This document shows, piece by piece, positions 35,520-43,208 of a DNA stretch of 43,208 bases. How positions within the stretch are numbered: position 1 is the first letter of the stretch; every line of letters begins with the position of its first letter. The position numbers and the translations under genes were made by a program. The stretch is from Cellulomonas sp. ACRRI (GTDB taxonomy: Bacteria; Actinomycetota; Actinomycetes; Actinomycetales; Cellulomonadaceae): contig NZ_JAKRMS010000019.1 in the NCBI RefSeq assembly GCF_022346185.1, forward strand, positions 1-43,208, given 5' to 3'. Below the pieces are notes generated by a model. That model made no database searches and had not been told where the DNA came from. It saw nothing but the letters and a program-made list of their open reading frames with translations.

Positions 35520-36596
35520 TCAGCCCGTCACCCACTCCGCGTAGAAGATCCCGATGCCGAGCGACACGAACAGCCCGGCGATCAGCCAGAACCGGATGAC
35601 GATCGTGACCTCGCCCCACCCCGACAGCTCGAAGTGGTGGTGCAGCGGCGCCATCTTGAACACCCGCTTGCCCGTCAGCTTGAAGAAGCCGATCTGGATC
35701 ACGTCGGACAGCACGATGATGACGAACAGGCCGCCGATGATCGCCGCGAGCACCTCGGTGCGGGTGACGATCGACATGCCGGCCAGCGCGCCGCCGAGCG
35801 CCAGCGAGCCCGTGTCGCCCATGAAGATCTTGGCGGGGCTGGCGTTCCACCACAGGAAGCCGAAGCACGCGCCGGTCACCGCCGCGGCGACCACCGCCAT
35901 GTCCAGCGGGTCGCGGGTGGCGTAGCACTTGGCGCTCTCGATCAGCCCGCAGCGCTGGTTGAACTGCCAGACGCAGACGATGACGTAGGCGCCGAAGACG
36001 ATCAGCGACGAGCCCGTCGCCAGACCGTCGAGCCCGTCGGTGAGGTTCACCGCGTTCGACCACGCGGTGATGAGGAAGTTCGCCCAGATCACGAACAGGA
36101 TCGCGCCGATCGTCGCCCCGGCGAACGCGAGGTCCAGGCCGGTGTCCCGGATGAACGAGATGCTGGTGGACGCCGGCGTGCGGAACGTGGCGTCCGGGAA
36201 CTGCAGCGCGAGCACCGCGAACGTGATGCCGACGAAGCCCTGGCCGACGATCTTCCACCGCGCGGACAGCCCGAGGCTGCGCTGGCGGGAGATCTTGATG
36301 TAGTCGTCGAGGAAGCCGACGAACCCCAGCCCGGTCATCAGGAACAGCACCAGGAGCGCGGACGCGCTGGGCAGGTTCCCCGTGACCAGGGCGGCGACGC
36401 CGAAGCCGATCAGCGTCGCGCCGATGATGACGACGCCGCCCATCGTCGGCGTCCCGCGCTTGGTGTAGTGCGCCGTGGGGCCGTCCTGGCGGATGAACTG
36501 CCCGTACTGCCGGTTGACCAGGAAGGTGATGAACAGCGGGGTGGCGAGCAGCGCGACCACCATCGCGACGCCGCCGGCGACGAGGACGGAGATCAT
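35520..36596 (-). CDS. mraY: Phospho-MurNAc-pentapeptide transferase
   Basis: 358 residues, about ten membrane spans. MraY makes lipid I from UDP-MurNAc-pentapeptide and undecaprenyl phosphate. Conserved cytoplasmic sites: [40 protein letters not shown] and [15 protein letters not shown] overlaps the murF stop (ATGA). Confidence 0.98.
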   Translation of the reverse strand: MISVLVAGGVAMVVALLATPLFITFLVNRQYGQFIRQDGPTAHYTKRGTPTMGGVVIIGATLIGFGVAALVTGNLPSASALLVLFLMTGLGFVGFLDDYIKISRQRSLGLSARWKIVGQGFVGITFAVLALQFPDATFRTPASTSISFIRDTGLDLAFAGATIGAILFVIWANFLITAWSNAVNLTDGLDGLATGSSLIVFGAYVIVCVWQFNQRCGLIESAKCYATRDPLDMAVVAAAVTGACFGFLWWNASPAKIFMGDTGSLALGGALAGMSIVTRTEVLAAIIGGLFVIIVLSDVIQIGFFKLTGKRVFKMAPLHHHFELSGWGEVTIVIRFWLIAGLFVSLGIGIFYAEWVTG

Positions 36597-38080
36597 GCCC
36601 GCACCCCCGTGTCCGTGAGCAGGTCGCCCAGGCGCCACAGGCCGGCGCCGTTCGACGCCTTGAGCAGCACGACGTCGCCCGCGCGCAGCTCGCGCTCGAG
36701 GAACGCGGTGGCCGCGTCGACGTCGTCGACCATGACCACCTCGTCGCCCCAGGAGCCCTCGCGCTGCGCGCCCGCGAAGATGCCCAGCGCGCCGGACCCG
36801 ACCACGACGGTCAGGCCCACGTTCAGCCGCACCACCTGCAGGCCGATCGCCTCGTGCTCGCGGCGGGCGTCCTCGCCGAGCTCCATCATCTCGCCGAGCA
36901 CGGCGACCGAGCGCCGCTCGCGCCCGGACACCACGGCGAGCGCCCGCAGGGCGGCCCGCATCGAGTCCGGGTTGGCGTTGTAGGAGTCGTCGATGACGGT
37001 GATGCCGTCGGGACGCTCCACGACGTGCATCCGGTGGGGGCTGATCGCGTCGGCGGCGGACAGGCCGGCCGCGACGTCCGCGAGCGGCAGCCCCACGGCG
37101 AGCCCGGCCGCGGCCGCGGCGAGCGCGTTGTGCACGTGGTGCTCGCCGACCAGGCGCAGCTCGACCTCGGCCGTCTCGCGCGAGCCGTCGCCCTCGACCG
37201 GCGGCACCCGCCCGGCGTCGATCGTGAACCCGGCGCGGCCGGCACGGTCGACCCGCAGGCCCACGGCCCGCACGTCGGCGCCCTCGGTGGTGCCGAAGGT
37301 GGCGACGGCGCCCGGCGCCTGCGCGGCCATGGCGAGCACGCGCGGGTCGTCGGCGTTCAGGACGGCGGTGCCGCCCGGGGCGAGCCCGGCGACCAGCTCG
37401 GCCTTGGCGCGTGCCACGGCCTCGATCCCGCCGAAGCCCTCCAGGTGCGCGTGGCCCACGACCAGCACCACCGCCACGTCGGGCGGCGCGATGTCCGTGA
37501 GGTAGGTGAGGTGCCCGATGCCGGACGCCCCCATCTCGAGCACGAGGAACCGGGTCTGCTCGTCGGCGCGCAGCACCGTCAGGGGCAGGCCGATCTCGTT
37601 GTTGAACGACTTCTCCGGCGCGACCGTCGGGCCCGCGGCGGCGCACAGCTGCGCCAGCAGGTCCTTGGTGGTCGTCTTGCCGACCGAGCCGGTGACGCCG
37701 ATGACCCGCAGGTCCGTGCCGCCGGGCTCGACGGCCGCCTCGCGGAGCCGCTCGAGCACGACGCGGGCCAGGTCGCCCAGCGCCCGCTCCACGTCCGCCA
37801 CCACGACCACCGGCAGCGCCGTCGGGCCGGCGTCGTCCGGGCCGTCCTGCGTCACCGGCCGCGAGCCGAGCACCAGCGTGGCGCCCGCGCGCACCGCGGC
37901 GGCCGCGAAGTCGTGGCCGTCGGCGTGCTCGCCGGGCAGCGCCACGAACAGCGAGCCGGGCTGGACCTGGCGGGAGTCCACCACGACCGGCCCGGTCACC
38001 ACCGTGGCGGGGTCGAGGCCCTCCGGGGACAGCCGTCCGCCCGTCGCGGCCGCCACCTCCGCCGCCGTCATCGCGATCAC
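36593..38080 (-). CDS. murF: UDP-MurNAc-tripeptide:D-Ala-D-Ala ligase
   Basis: 495 residues; adds D-Ala-D-Ala to complete the pentapeptide. Mur ligase signature [14 protein letters not shown], substrate region [22 protein letters not shown], and [15 protein letters not shown] are present. The GTG start overlaps the murE stop (GTGA); the ATG three codons later is an alternative. Confidence 0.96.
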   Translation of the reverse strand: MIAMTAAEVAAATGGRLSPEGLDPATVVTGPVVVDSRQVQPGSLFVALPGEHADGHDFAAAAVRAGATLVLGSRPVTQDGPDDAGPTALPVVVVADVERALGDLARVVLERLREAAVEPGGTDLRVIGVTGSVGKTTTKDLLAQLCAAAGPTVAPEKSFNNEIGLPLTVLRADEQTRFLVLEMGASGIGHLTYLTDIAPPDVAVVLVVGHAHLEGFGGIEAVARAKAELVAGLAPGGTAVLNADDPRVLAMAAQAPGAVATFGTTEGADVRAVGLRVDRAGRAGFTIDAGRVPPVEGDGSRETAEVELRLVGEHHVHNALAAAAAGLAVGLPLADVAAGLSAADAISPHRMHVVERPDGITVIDDSYNANPDSMRAALRALAVVSGRERRSVAVLGEMMELGEDARREHEAIGLQVVRLNVGLTVVVGSGALGIFAGAQREGSWGDEVVMVDDVDAATAFLERELRAGDVVLLKASNGAGLWRLGDLLTDTGVRA

Positions 38081-39687
38081 GCGGTCTGCTCCCGCGCCTC
38101 GCGCGCCGCGAGGGCGGCGTCCGCCGCGCGCAGCACGTCGCGGTCGTTGTACCGGTGGAAGACCCCGGCGATCTCCTGGGTCGGCTCGTGGCCCTTGCCC
38201 GTGATGATGATGGTGTCCAGCTCCGTCGCGAGGTCGAGGGCGTCGTGGATGGCCTGGGTCCGGCTGACGGCCTCGTGCACGTCGGCCAGCGCGGGGCGCT
38301 CCTCGCGCACCCCGTCCAGGATGGCGGCCCGGATGGACGCGGGGTCCTCCGAGCGGGGGTTCTCGTCGGTGACGACCAGCACGTCCGCGAGCCGCGCGGC
38401 GATCCGGCCCATCAGGGGCCGCTTGCCGCGGTCGCGGTCGCCGTCGGACCCGAAGACGATGATCAGCCGGCCCGGCGTGATCGGCCGCACGGCCTCCAGC
38501 GCCAGGACCAGGGCGTCCGGGGTGTGCGCGTAGTCGACCAGGCACAGCGGCCGGGGGCTCGCCCCGCCGCGGCGCTCGATCACGCGCTCCATCCGGCCCG
38601 GCACCCCCGAGGCGGTGCCGACCGCGTCGATCGCGACGTCGAGCGGCACGCCGGCGCGGTGCGCCAGCACGACCGCCAGGGCGGCGTTCGACACGTTGAC
38701 CAGGCCGGGCAGCGGGCTGGCCGCGCGGTGCTCCGTGCCGTCCGGCCCGCGCAGCGTGAACGTCGAGCCCACGCCGTCCAGGCCCACGTCGGCCTCGGTC
38801 ACGGCCCAGTCGGCGGTCTCCCCCTCCGGGGCGCCGACGTGCGTCGCGACGGTGTCGACGGGGATCTCCGCATCGTCCGCCAGCCGGCGGCCCCACTCGT
38901 CGTCGACGACCACGACCGCGCGCCGCGCATGGCCCGGGCGGAACAGCTGGGCCTTGGCGCGGAAGTAGCCCTCCATGTCGCCGTGGAAGTCCAGGTGGTC
39001 GCGCTGCAGGTTCGTGAACCCCGCGACGTCGAGCTCCAGCCCGTTCATGCGGCCCAGCGCCAGCGCGTGCGAGGAGACCTCCATCGCGACCGCGCTCGCG
39101 CCCCGCTCCAGCCCGCGGGACAGGATCGACTGCACGACCGGGGCCTCGACCGTGGTCCGGGGGCTCTCGATCGCCTCCTCGCCGATCCTGAGCTCGACGG
39201 TGCCCATGACGATCGTGCGCTCGTGCACCCGGCGCAGCGCCGCCTCGACGAAGTACATCGTGGTGGTCTTGCCGTTGGTGCCGGTCACGCCGACGGTGGT
39301 CAGGCGGCGGCCCGGGTGGTCGTGCAGCTCGGCGGCCAGCACGCCCGCGATCGCCCGGGGGTCGTCGGTCACCAGCACCGGCACCGCGCGCACGGCCTCG
39401 TCGTCGGTCGCGGCCAGCACCTCGGCGCCGGCCCGGTCCGTGACGACCGCCACGGCGCCGGCCGCCACGGCCTGGCCCGTGTGGGTCGCGCCGTGGGTGT
39501 GGGCGCCGGGGACGGCGACGAACAGGTCGCCGGGGAGGGCGTCGCCGCTGGCGACCGTCACCCCCGAGACCGCGAGGTCCGCCGGAAGCGGCGCACCGGT
39601 CCTGACGAGCCCGAACGCGTCGGCGAGGTCGGCGACCCGGCGGCTGTGGGGGTGCTCCGGGCGCAGCCGGCCCTGCGGGGACGTCAT
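38077..39687 (-). CDS. murE: UDP-MurNAc-L-Ala-D-Glu:diamino acid ligase
   Basis: 536 residues; adds the third, diamino residue of the stem peptide. ATP site [12 protein letters not shown] (K140), AMEVSSHAL, the probable carbamylated K245 in RAKAQLF, and KGHEPTQEI near the C-terminus are clear. The specificity motif reads D-E-N-P-R (441-445), where meso-DAP enzymes have DNPR with Asp at the second place; E442 replaces it. This could mean ornithine or lysine as substrate, as in Cellulomonas walls. ATG start, 6 nt after TAGATT, so leaderless. Confidence 0.96.
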   Translation of the reverse strand: MTSPQGRLRPEHPHSRRVADLADAFGLVRTGAPLPADLAVSGVTVASGDALPGDLFVAVPGAHTHGATHTGQAVAAGAVAVVTDRAGAEVLAATDDEAVRAVPVLVTDDPRAIAGVLAAELHDHPGRRLTTVGVTGTNGKTTTMYFVEAALRRVHERTIVMGTVELRIGEEAIESPRTTVEAPVVQSILSRGLERGASAVAMEVSSHALALGRMNGLELDVAGFTNLQRDHLDFHGDMEGYFRAKAQLFRPGHARRAVVVVDDEWGRRLADDAEIPVDTVATHVGAPEGETADWAVTEADVGLDGVGSTFTLRGPDGTEHRAASPLPGLVNVSNAALAVVLAHRAGVPLDVAIDAVGTASGVPGRMERVIERRGGASPRPLCLVDYAHTPDALVLALEAVRPITPGRLIIVFGSDGDRDRGKRPLMGRIAARLADVLVVTDENPRSEDPASIRAAILDGVREERPALADVHEAVSRTQAIHDALDLATELDTIIITGKGHEPTQEIAGVFHRYNDRDVLRAADAALAAREAREQTA

Positions 39688-39693
39688 AGGGAG

Positions 39694-39699
39694 AATCTA
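39694..39699 (-). promoter_or_regulatory. -10 element for leaderless murE
   Basis: TAGATT on the minus strand, 6 nt before the murE ATG. It indicates a promoter inside the division cluster between ftsI and murE. Confidence 0.65.
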
Positions 39700-39714
39700 C
39701 CGCGCGGCCCACGG

Positions 39715-39755
39715 GCCCCCGCGACCGGGACGGCCGGGCGGGCGCCCGCGGGGGC
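39715..39755 (-). terminator. Possible hairpin between ftsI and murE
   Basis: A 9-bp stem (39715-39723 with 39747-39755) encloses GCGGGCGCCCGC, itself a palindrome. It could reduce read-through from ftsI just before the murE promoter. Weak evidence. Confidence 0.35.
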
Positions 39756-39781
39756 GACGGTGCAGGTGGCGCGCACGGGAC

Positions 39782-41650
39782 TCACCACGTGGTCGGGAAG
39801 AGCTGCGGCTGCGTCCCGCTGGGGGCGATGCCGAGCTCGGTCAGCGCGTAGCCGGCCACGTCGGAGAACACCGGCGCGGCCACGGTGCCGCCCCACTCGG
39901 ACGTCCGCGGGTTGTGCAGGACGACGCTCACGGCGATCTCCGGGTCGTCCGCCGGCGCGACGCCGATGAACGACGCCGTGATGCCCTGGGTGCCGTCGGC
40001 CGCCCAGGCCTGGGCGGTGCCGGTCTTGCCGGCCACGCGGTAGCCCGGGATCGCCGCCGAGGACCCGGTGCCCTCGTCGACCGCGCTCTCCATCATCGTG
40101 AGCACGGTCTGGGCGGTCTCCGGGGACACCACCTGGGTCGTCTCGGCCGCGGCGACCGGGGTGTACGTGCCGTCGGGGTCGGTCCAGCCCTTGACCAGGT
40201 GCGGGGTGACGCGGACGCCGCCGTTGGCGATCGTCGCGAACACGTCCGTGGCCTGGAGCGCGGTGACCGACAGGCCCTGGCCGAACAGCACCGCGTACTT
40301 CGTGCGGCCGTCCCACTTGTCCGCGTCCCACAGCCGGCCCGCCTGCTCGGCCGGCAGCTCGATGCCCGTCTTCTGGCCGAAGCCGAACTTGGCCAGGTAG
40401 TCGTGCCGCACCTGCTCGGGCAGGTCCTGGCCGATCATCACGGTGCCGGTGTTGGACGACTCGGCGAGGATGCCGGTCGTCGTCAGCTGCATGCCGGCGT
40501 GCTCGTGCGAGTCCTTGAACGTCTGGCCGTTCGCCGTCGTGTAGGTGTAGGGCACCGTGTACTGCTCGAGCGGGTCCGTGATGCCGGTCTCGATCGCCGC
40601 GGCCATCGTGATGATCTTGGCGGTCGACCCGGGCTCGAAGACGTCCGAGACCGCGCTGGACCCGCCCCACAGCGAGTCGTCGGCGCCGGGGTCGTTGGGG
40701 TCGACCGTGCGGGACTCGGCCATCGCCAGGACCTCGCCCGTCTTGACCGAGGTCATCACGATCGTGCCGGAGTCCGACCCCGTCGCGGCGACCTGCTGCT
40801 CGATCGCCTGCTGCGCCTTCCACTGGATGTCGGCGTTGATCGTCAGCTGCACGCTGCGGCCGTCGGTCGCCGGGGTCGACTCCTCGTAGCCGCCCGGGAT
40901 CTGCTGGCCGCCCGCGCCGCGCTCGTACACGGTCTCGCCCGGCGTGCCGGAGAGCTGGTCGTCCAGCGTGGCCTCGAGGCCCTGGGCGCCGTTCCCCTCG
41001 GAGTTCACCCAGCCGAGCAGGTTGCCCGCCAGGTTGGCGTTCGGGTAGACGCGCTCGGCGACCTGCTCCGAGGTGATGCCGTTGATCCGCAGCTCGCGGA
41101 CCGCCTGCCACACCTCGGGCAGCACGTTCTTGGCGACGTACCGGTAGCCGGAGTCGCCGTCGAGCTTGGCGCCCAGCTCCGCCGCGTTGACCCCGAGGAT
41201 GGGGGCCATCAGCTGCGCGGCGCCGGCGGCGCCCGAGTAGGTCGTGCCGTCCTCGGTGGTCGACCAGGTCTTGACCAGGTGCTGGTTCACCACGATGTCG
41301 TACCGGTCGACGGAGGTGGCGAGCACCTCGCCCTCGCTGTCCGTGATGGTGCCGCGGGAGGCCACGAGCTCCGCGCGGGTCATCCGGTTCGCGAGCGCCT
41401 CGGCGGCGATCGCGTCGCCGCCCACGCCCTGCAGCCACAGCAGCCGCCCGGAGAACACGGTGAGCAGCAGCGCCACGACGACGACCAGCACCGTGCGACG
41501 GCGGTCCAGCATCGCGACGCTCGGCCCCCCGGGGCGCGGGGTCCACGGGCCGCGCGGACCGCGCTGGGTGGGCAGCCCGGCGGCCGGCCTCCGGGTCGCC
41601 CCGCGCACCGGGCGCGCCGGCGCCGACGTGCGGCGGGTGGGCGTGCTCAC
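39782..41650 (-). CDS. ftsI: Septal transpeptidase FtsI (class B PBP3)
   Basis: 622 residues. A basic cytoplasmic tail, one membrane span (about 52-72), a PBP dimerisation domain (about 95-260), then the transpeptidase domain with S342-x-x-K (PGSTAKI), S398-S-N400 and K542-T-G. It cross-links septal peptidoglycan together with FtsW and is the target of beta-lactams. No PASTA repeats follow. GTG start overlaps the ftsL stop (GTGA). Confidence 0.96.
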   Translation of the reverse strand: MSTPTRRTSAPARPVRGATRRPAAGLPTQRGPRGPWTPRPGGPSVAMLDRRRTVLVVVVALLLTVFSGRLLWLQGVGGDAIAAEALANRMTRAELVASRGTITDSEGEVLATSVDRYDIVVNQHLVKTWSTTEDGTTYSGAAGAAQLMAPILGVNAAELGAKLDGDSGYRYVAKNVLPEVWQAVRELRINGITSEQVAERVYPNANLAGNLLGWVNSEGNGAQGLEATLDDQLSGTPGETVYERGAGGQQIPGGYEESTPATDGRSVQLTINADIQWKAQQAIEQQVAATGSDSGTIVMTSVKTGEVLAMAESRTVDPNDPGADDSLWGGSSAVSDVFEPGSTAKIITMAAAIETGITDPLEQYTVPYTYTTANGQTFKDSHEHAGMQLTTTGILAESSNTGTVMIGQDLPEQVRHDYLAKFGFGQKTGIELPAEQAGRLWDADKWDGRTKYAVLFGQGLSVTALQATDVFATIANGGVRVTPHLVKGWTDPDGTYTPVAAAETTQVVSPETAQTVLTMMESAVDEGTGSSAAIPGYRVAGKTGTAQAWAADGTQGITASFIGVAPADDPEIAVSVVLHNPRTSEWGGTVAAPVFSDVAGYALTELGIAPSGTQPQLFPTTW

Positions 41651-42057
41651 TGCCCGGCCCCGACGTCGCCCTGCACCGTCCCGTCCGACAGCCGCAACCA
41701 CCCCGTCGACCCCGCGGGGACCATGCCGAGCGCCGCGGCGCTCTCCGCGAGCTTCGCCGGCGACTTGTTCGTGTCGAGCTCCGCCGACAGCGACTGCTCG
41801 TCGCGCGCGAGCTGCGCCAGCTCGACGTCCATCGACCGCTGCTCGTACGCGCCCGCCGCCAGCTGCGTGTTCAGCAGCAGGGCCGCGAGCAGCGCACCCG
41901 CCAGGATCGCCATGCAGGTCACCACGAACGGCACGTGCGTGCGCGCCTGCGCCGGCGGGCGGACCAGCCGGAGCCGGGGCCGCTCGGGCGCGGACGCCGG
42001 CGCGGCGGACGGGCGGGGGCGGACGCGCGGTGCGCGGACGGCCTGCTCGGCGCTCAT
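41647..42057 (-). CDS. ftsL: FtsL-like divisome protein
   Basis: 136 residues. A basic cytoplasmic part (1-42), one membrane span ([20 protein letters not shown]), then a short coiled coil with [15 protein letters not shown] and the end motif [17 protein letters not shown]. Sequence is poorly conserved, but topology and place between rsmH and ftsI are diagnostic. ATG with GAGGAG ribosome site 6 nt upstream; ATGA overlap with rsmH. Confidence 0.92.
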   Translation of the reverse strand: MSAEQAVRAPRVRPRPSAAPASAPERPRLRLVRPPAQARTHVPFVVTCMAILAGALLAALLLNTQLAAGAYEQRSMDVELAQLARDEQSLSAELDTNKSPAKLAESAAALGMVPAGSTGWLRLSDGTVQGDVGAGQ

Positions 42058-43160
42058 GCGGTTCTCCTCGGTCCGTTCGGGGTGCGGGTGGTGCGGGGTG
42101 CGCGGCCGCGGTCCGGGCGGCGGGCGCCCGGACCGCCGGTACTGCCGGCGTCGCCCCGTCCGGGGCGCAGGTGCTCAGGGGTGGGGCGCAGCCGCTCGGC
42201 CGCGCGCAGCCGCACCGACTGGGCGCGCGGGTTGCGGGCGAGCTCGGCCGCGTCCGCCTCCTCCGCGCCGCGGGTGAGCAGCCGCAGGTACGGCGCGTGC
42301 GTGTCCGGGACCACGGGCAGCCCGGGCGGCGCGCTGATCTCGGCACCGGCCGCGAACGCGCGCTTCACGAGCCGGTCCTCGAGCGACTGGTACGCCTCGA
42401 CCACGATCCGGCCGCCGACGACCAGCGACTCGACGGCGGCGGGGACGGCGCGGGCCAGGACCGCCAGCTCGTCGTTGACCTCGATCCGCAGCGCCTGGAA
42501 CGTGCGCTTGGCCGGGTTCCCGCCGGTCTGCCGCGCGGCGGCGGGGATGCCCGCGCGCACCAGGTCGACCAGCTCGGAGGTCCGCTCCAGCGGCGCCTTC
42601 TCGCGCGCCTGCACGATCCGGCGGGCGATCCGGCCGGCGAACCGCTCCTCGCCGTACTCGCGGAGCACCCGGACCAGGTCGGCCTCGTCGTAGGTGTTCA
42701 GCACCTCGGCCGCGGTCCGGCCGCGGGTCGGGTCCATCCGCATGTCCAGCGGCGCGTCCTGGGAGTAGGCGAAGCCGCGCTCGGCCTCGTCCAGCTGCAG
42801 CGAGGACACGCCCAGGTCCATCAGCACGCCCTGCACGCCCGGCAGGCCCAGCCGCTCGACGACCTCCGGGATCTCGTCGTAGACGGCGTGCACCGGGGTG
42901 AACCGGTCGCCGAACGGCGCCAGCCGGGCCGAGGCCAGCCGCAGCGCCTGCGGGTCCCGGTCGATGCCGACGACGCGCACGTGCGGCAGCGCCGCGAGCA
43001 CGCCCTCGGTGTGGCCGCCCATGCCGAGCGTGGCGTCGACCAGCACCGACCCGGGCTCGGCGAGCGCCGGGGCGAGCAGGTCGACGCACCGCTGCAGCAG
43101 CACCGGCAGGTGGCGGGAGGCGGCGTCGCGCTCGGGCGGGGTGTCGGGCGCGTCGGGCAC
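42054..43160 (-). CDS. rsmH: 16S rRNA C1402 N4-methyltransferase RsmH
   Basis: 368 residues. The SAM-binding start is [13 protein letters not shown] then [33 protein letters not shown] and the C-terminal part with [18 protein letters not shown] are conserved. It methylates C1402 of 16S rRNA. About 40 residues at the C-terminus are Arg/Pro/Gly-rich. GTG start with AAGGAG at 43167-43172. mraZ, the usual first gene of the cluster, would lie beyond the window end; 43161-43208 show only the ribosome site. Confidence 0.97.
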   Translation of the reverse strand: MPDAPDTPPERDAASRHLPVLLQRCVDLLAPALAEPGSVLVDATLGMGGHTEGVLAALPHVRVVGIDRDPQALRLASARLAPFGDRFTPVHAVYDEIPEVVERLGLPGVQGVLMDLGVSSLQLDEAERGFAYSQDAPLDMRMDPTRGRTAAEVLNTYDEADLVRVLREYGEERFAGRIARRIVQAREKAPLERTSELVDLVRAGIPAAARQTGGNPAKRTFQALRIEVNDELAVLARAVPAAVESLVVGGRIVVEAYQSLEDRLVKRAFAAGAEISAPPGLPVVPDTHAPYLRLLTRGAEEADAAELARNPRAQSVRLRAAERLRPTPEHLRPGRGDAGSTGGPGARRPDRGRAPRTTRTPNGPRRTA

Positions 43161-43208
43161 GGGGGTCTCCTTCCTCCGGCGGTGCGGGCGTGGCGGGTGC
43201 TGCGGGGT

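Overview
The window is a stretch of chromosome from a very GC-rich actinobacterium. Several things suggest Cellulomonas or a close relative: the gene order, a bifunctional PriA in place of HisA, Wag31-type DivIVA next to SepF and YggT, heavy GTG start usage and many apparently leaderless transcripts. The genus is an inference; the phylum is secure. I see no mobile element, CRISPR array, rRNA or tRNA. The DNA is packed with core genes, and no gap exceeds about 410 bases.

Positions 1-9634. infC (IF-3, minus strand, 3' end cut by the window edge) starts at a rare ATC codon behind a leader of about 280 nt that can fold as a transcription attenuator. Divergent from it are a FurA-type repressor and the catalase katA, then a DUF1844 gene. 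An MFS transporter (minus), a membrane coiled-coil protein overlapping a lipoprotein trypsin-like protease, a Gly-rich GerW-family protein and an SseB-family gene follow. The SseB gene is coupled to priA.

Positions 8894-17231 hold histidine biosynthesis genes on the minus strand: priA, hisH, an unknown his-operon gene, hisB, hisC and, further away, hisD. A plus-strand RecQ-type helicase with a phosphoribosyltransferase-like tail and a HAD-family gene lie between hisC and hisD.

Positions 17296-24515 carry a small S4 RNA-binding protein (plus), an ArsR-SRPBCC fusion with a palindromic operator, dnaE, rluD, lspA and a DksA/TraR-type zinc-finger gene. Several long perfect hairpins sit in the gaps, and two of them share sequence modules.

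Positions 24634-43208 are the division and cell wall (dcw) cluster, all minus strand. In transcription order it runs rsmH, ftsL, ftsI, murE, murF, mraY, murD, ftsW, a fused murG-murC gene, ftsQ, ftsZ, pgeF, sepF, yggT, divIVA. Most neighbours overlap by ATGA or GTGA. The most unusual item is the single open frame that joins MurG to MurC through an Ala/Glu/Arg-rich helical linker and a short tandem repeat. The yggS/ylmE gene usually found between pgeF and sepF is missing. MurE has Glu where meso-DAP enzymes have the Asp of DNPR, which may fit an ornithine-type wall.

The genes act together in translation initiation, oxidative stress defence, histidine synthesis, replication, lipoprotein maturation and, mainly, septal peptidoglycan synthesis and polar growth.
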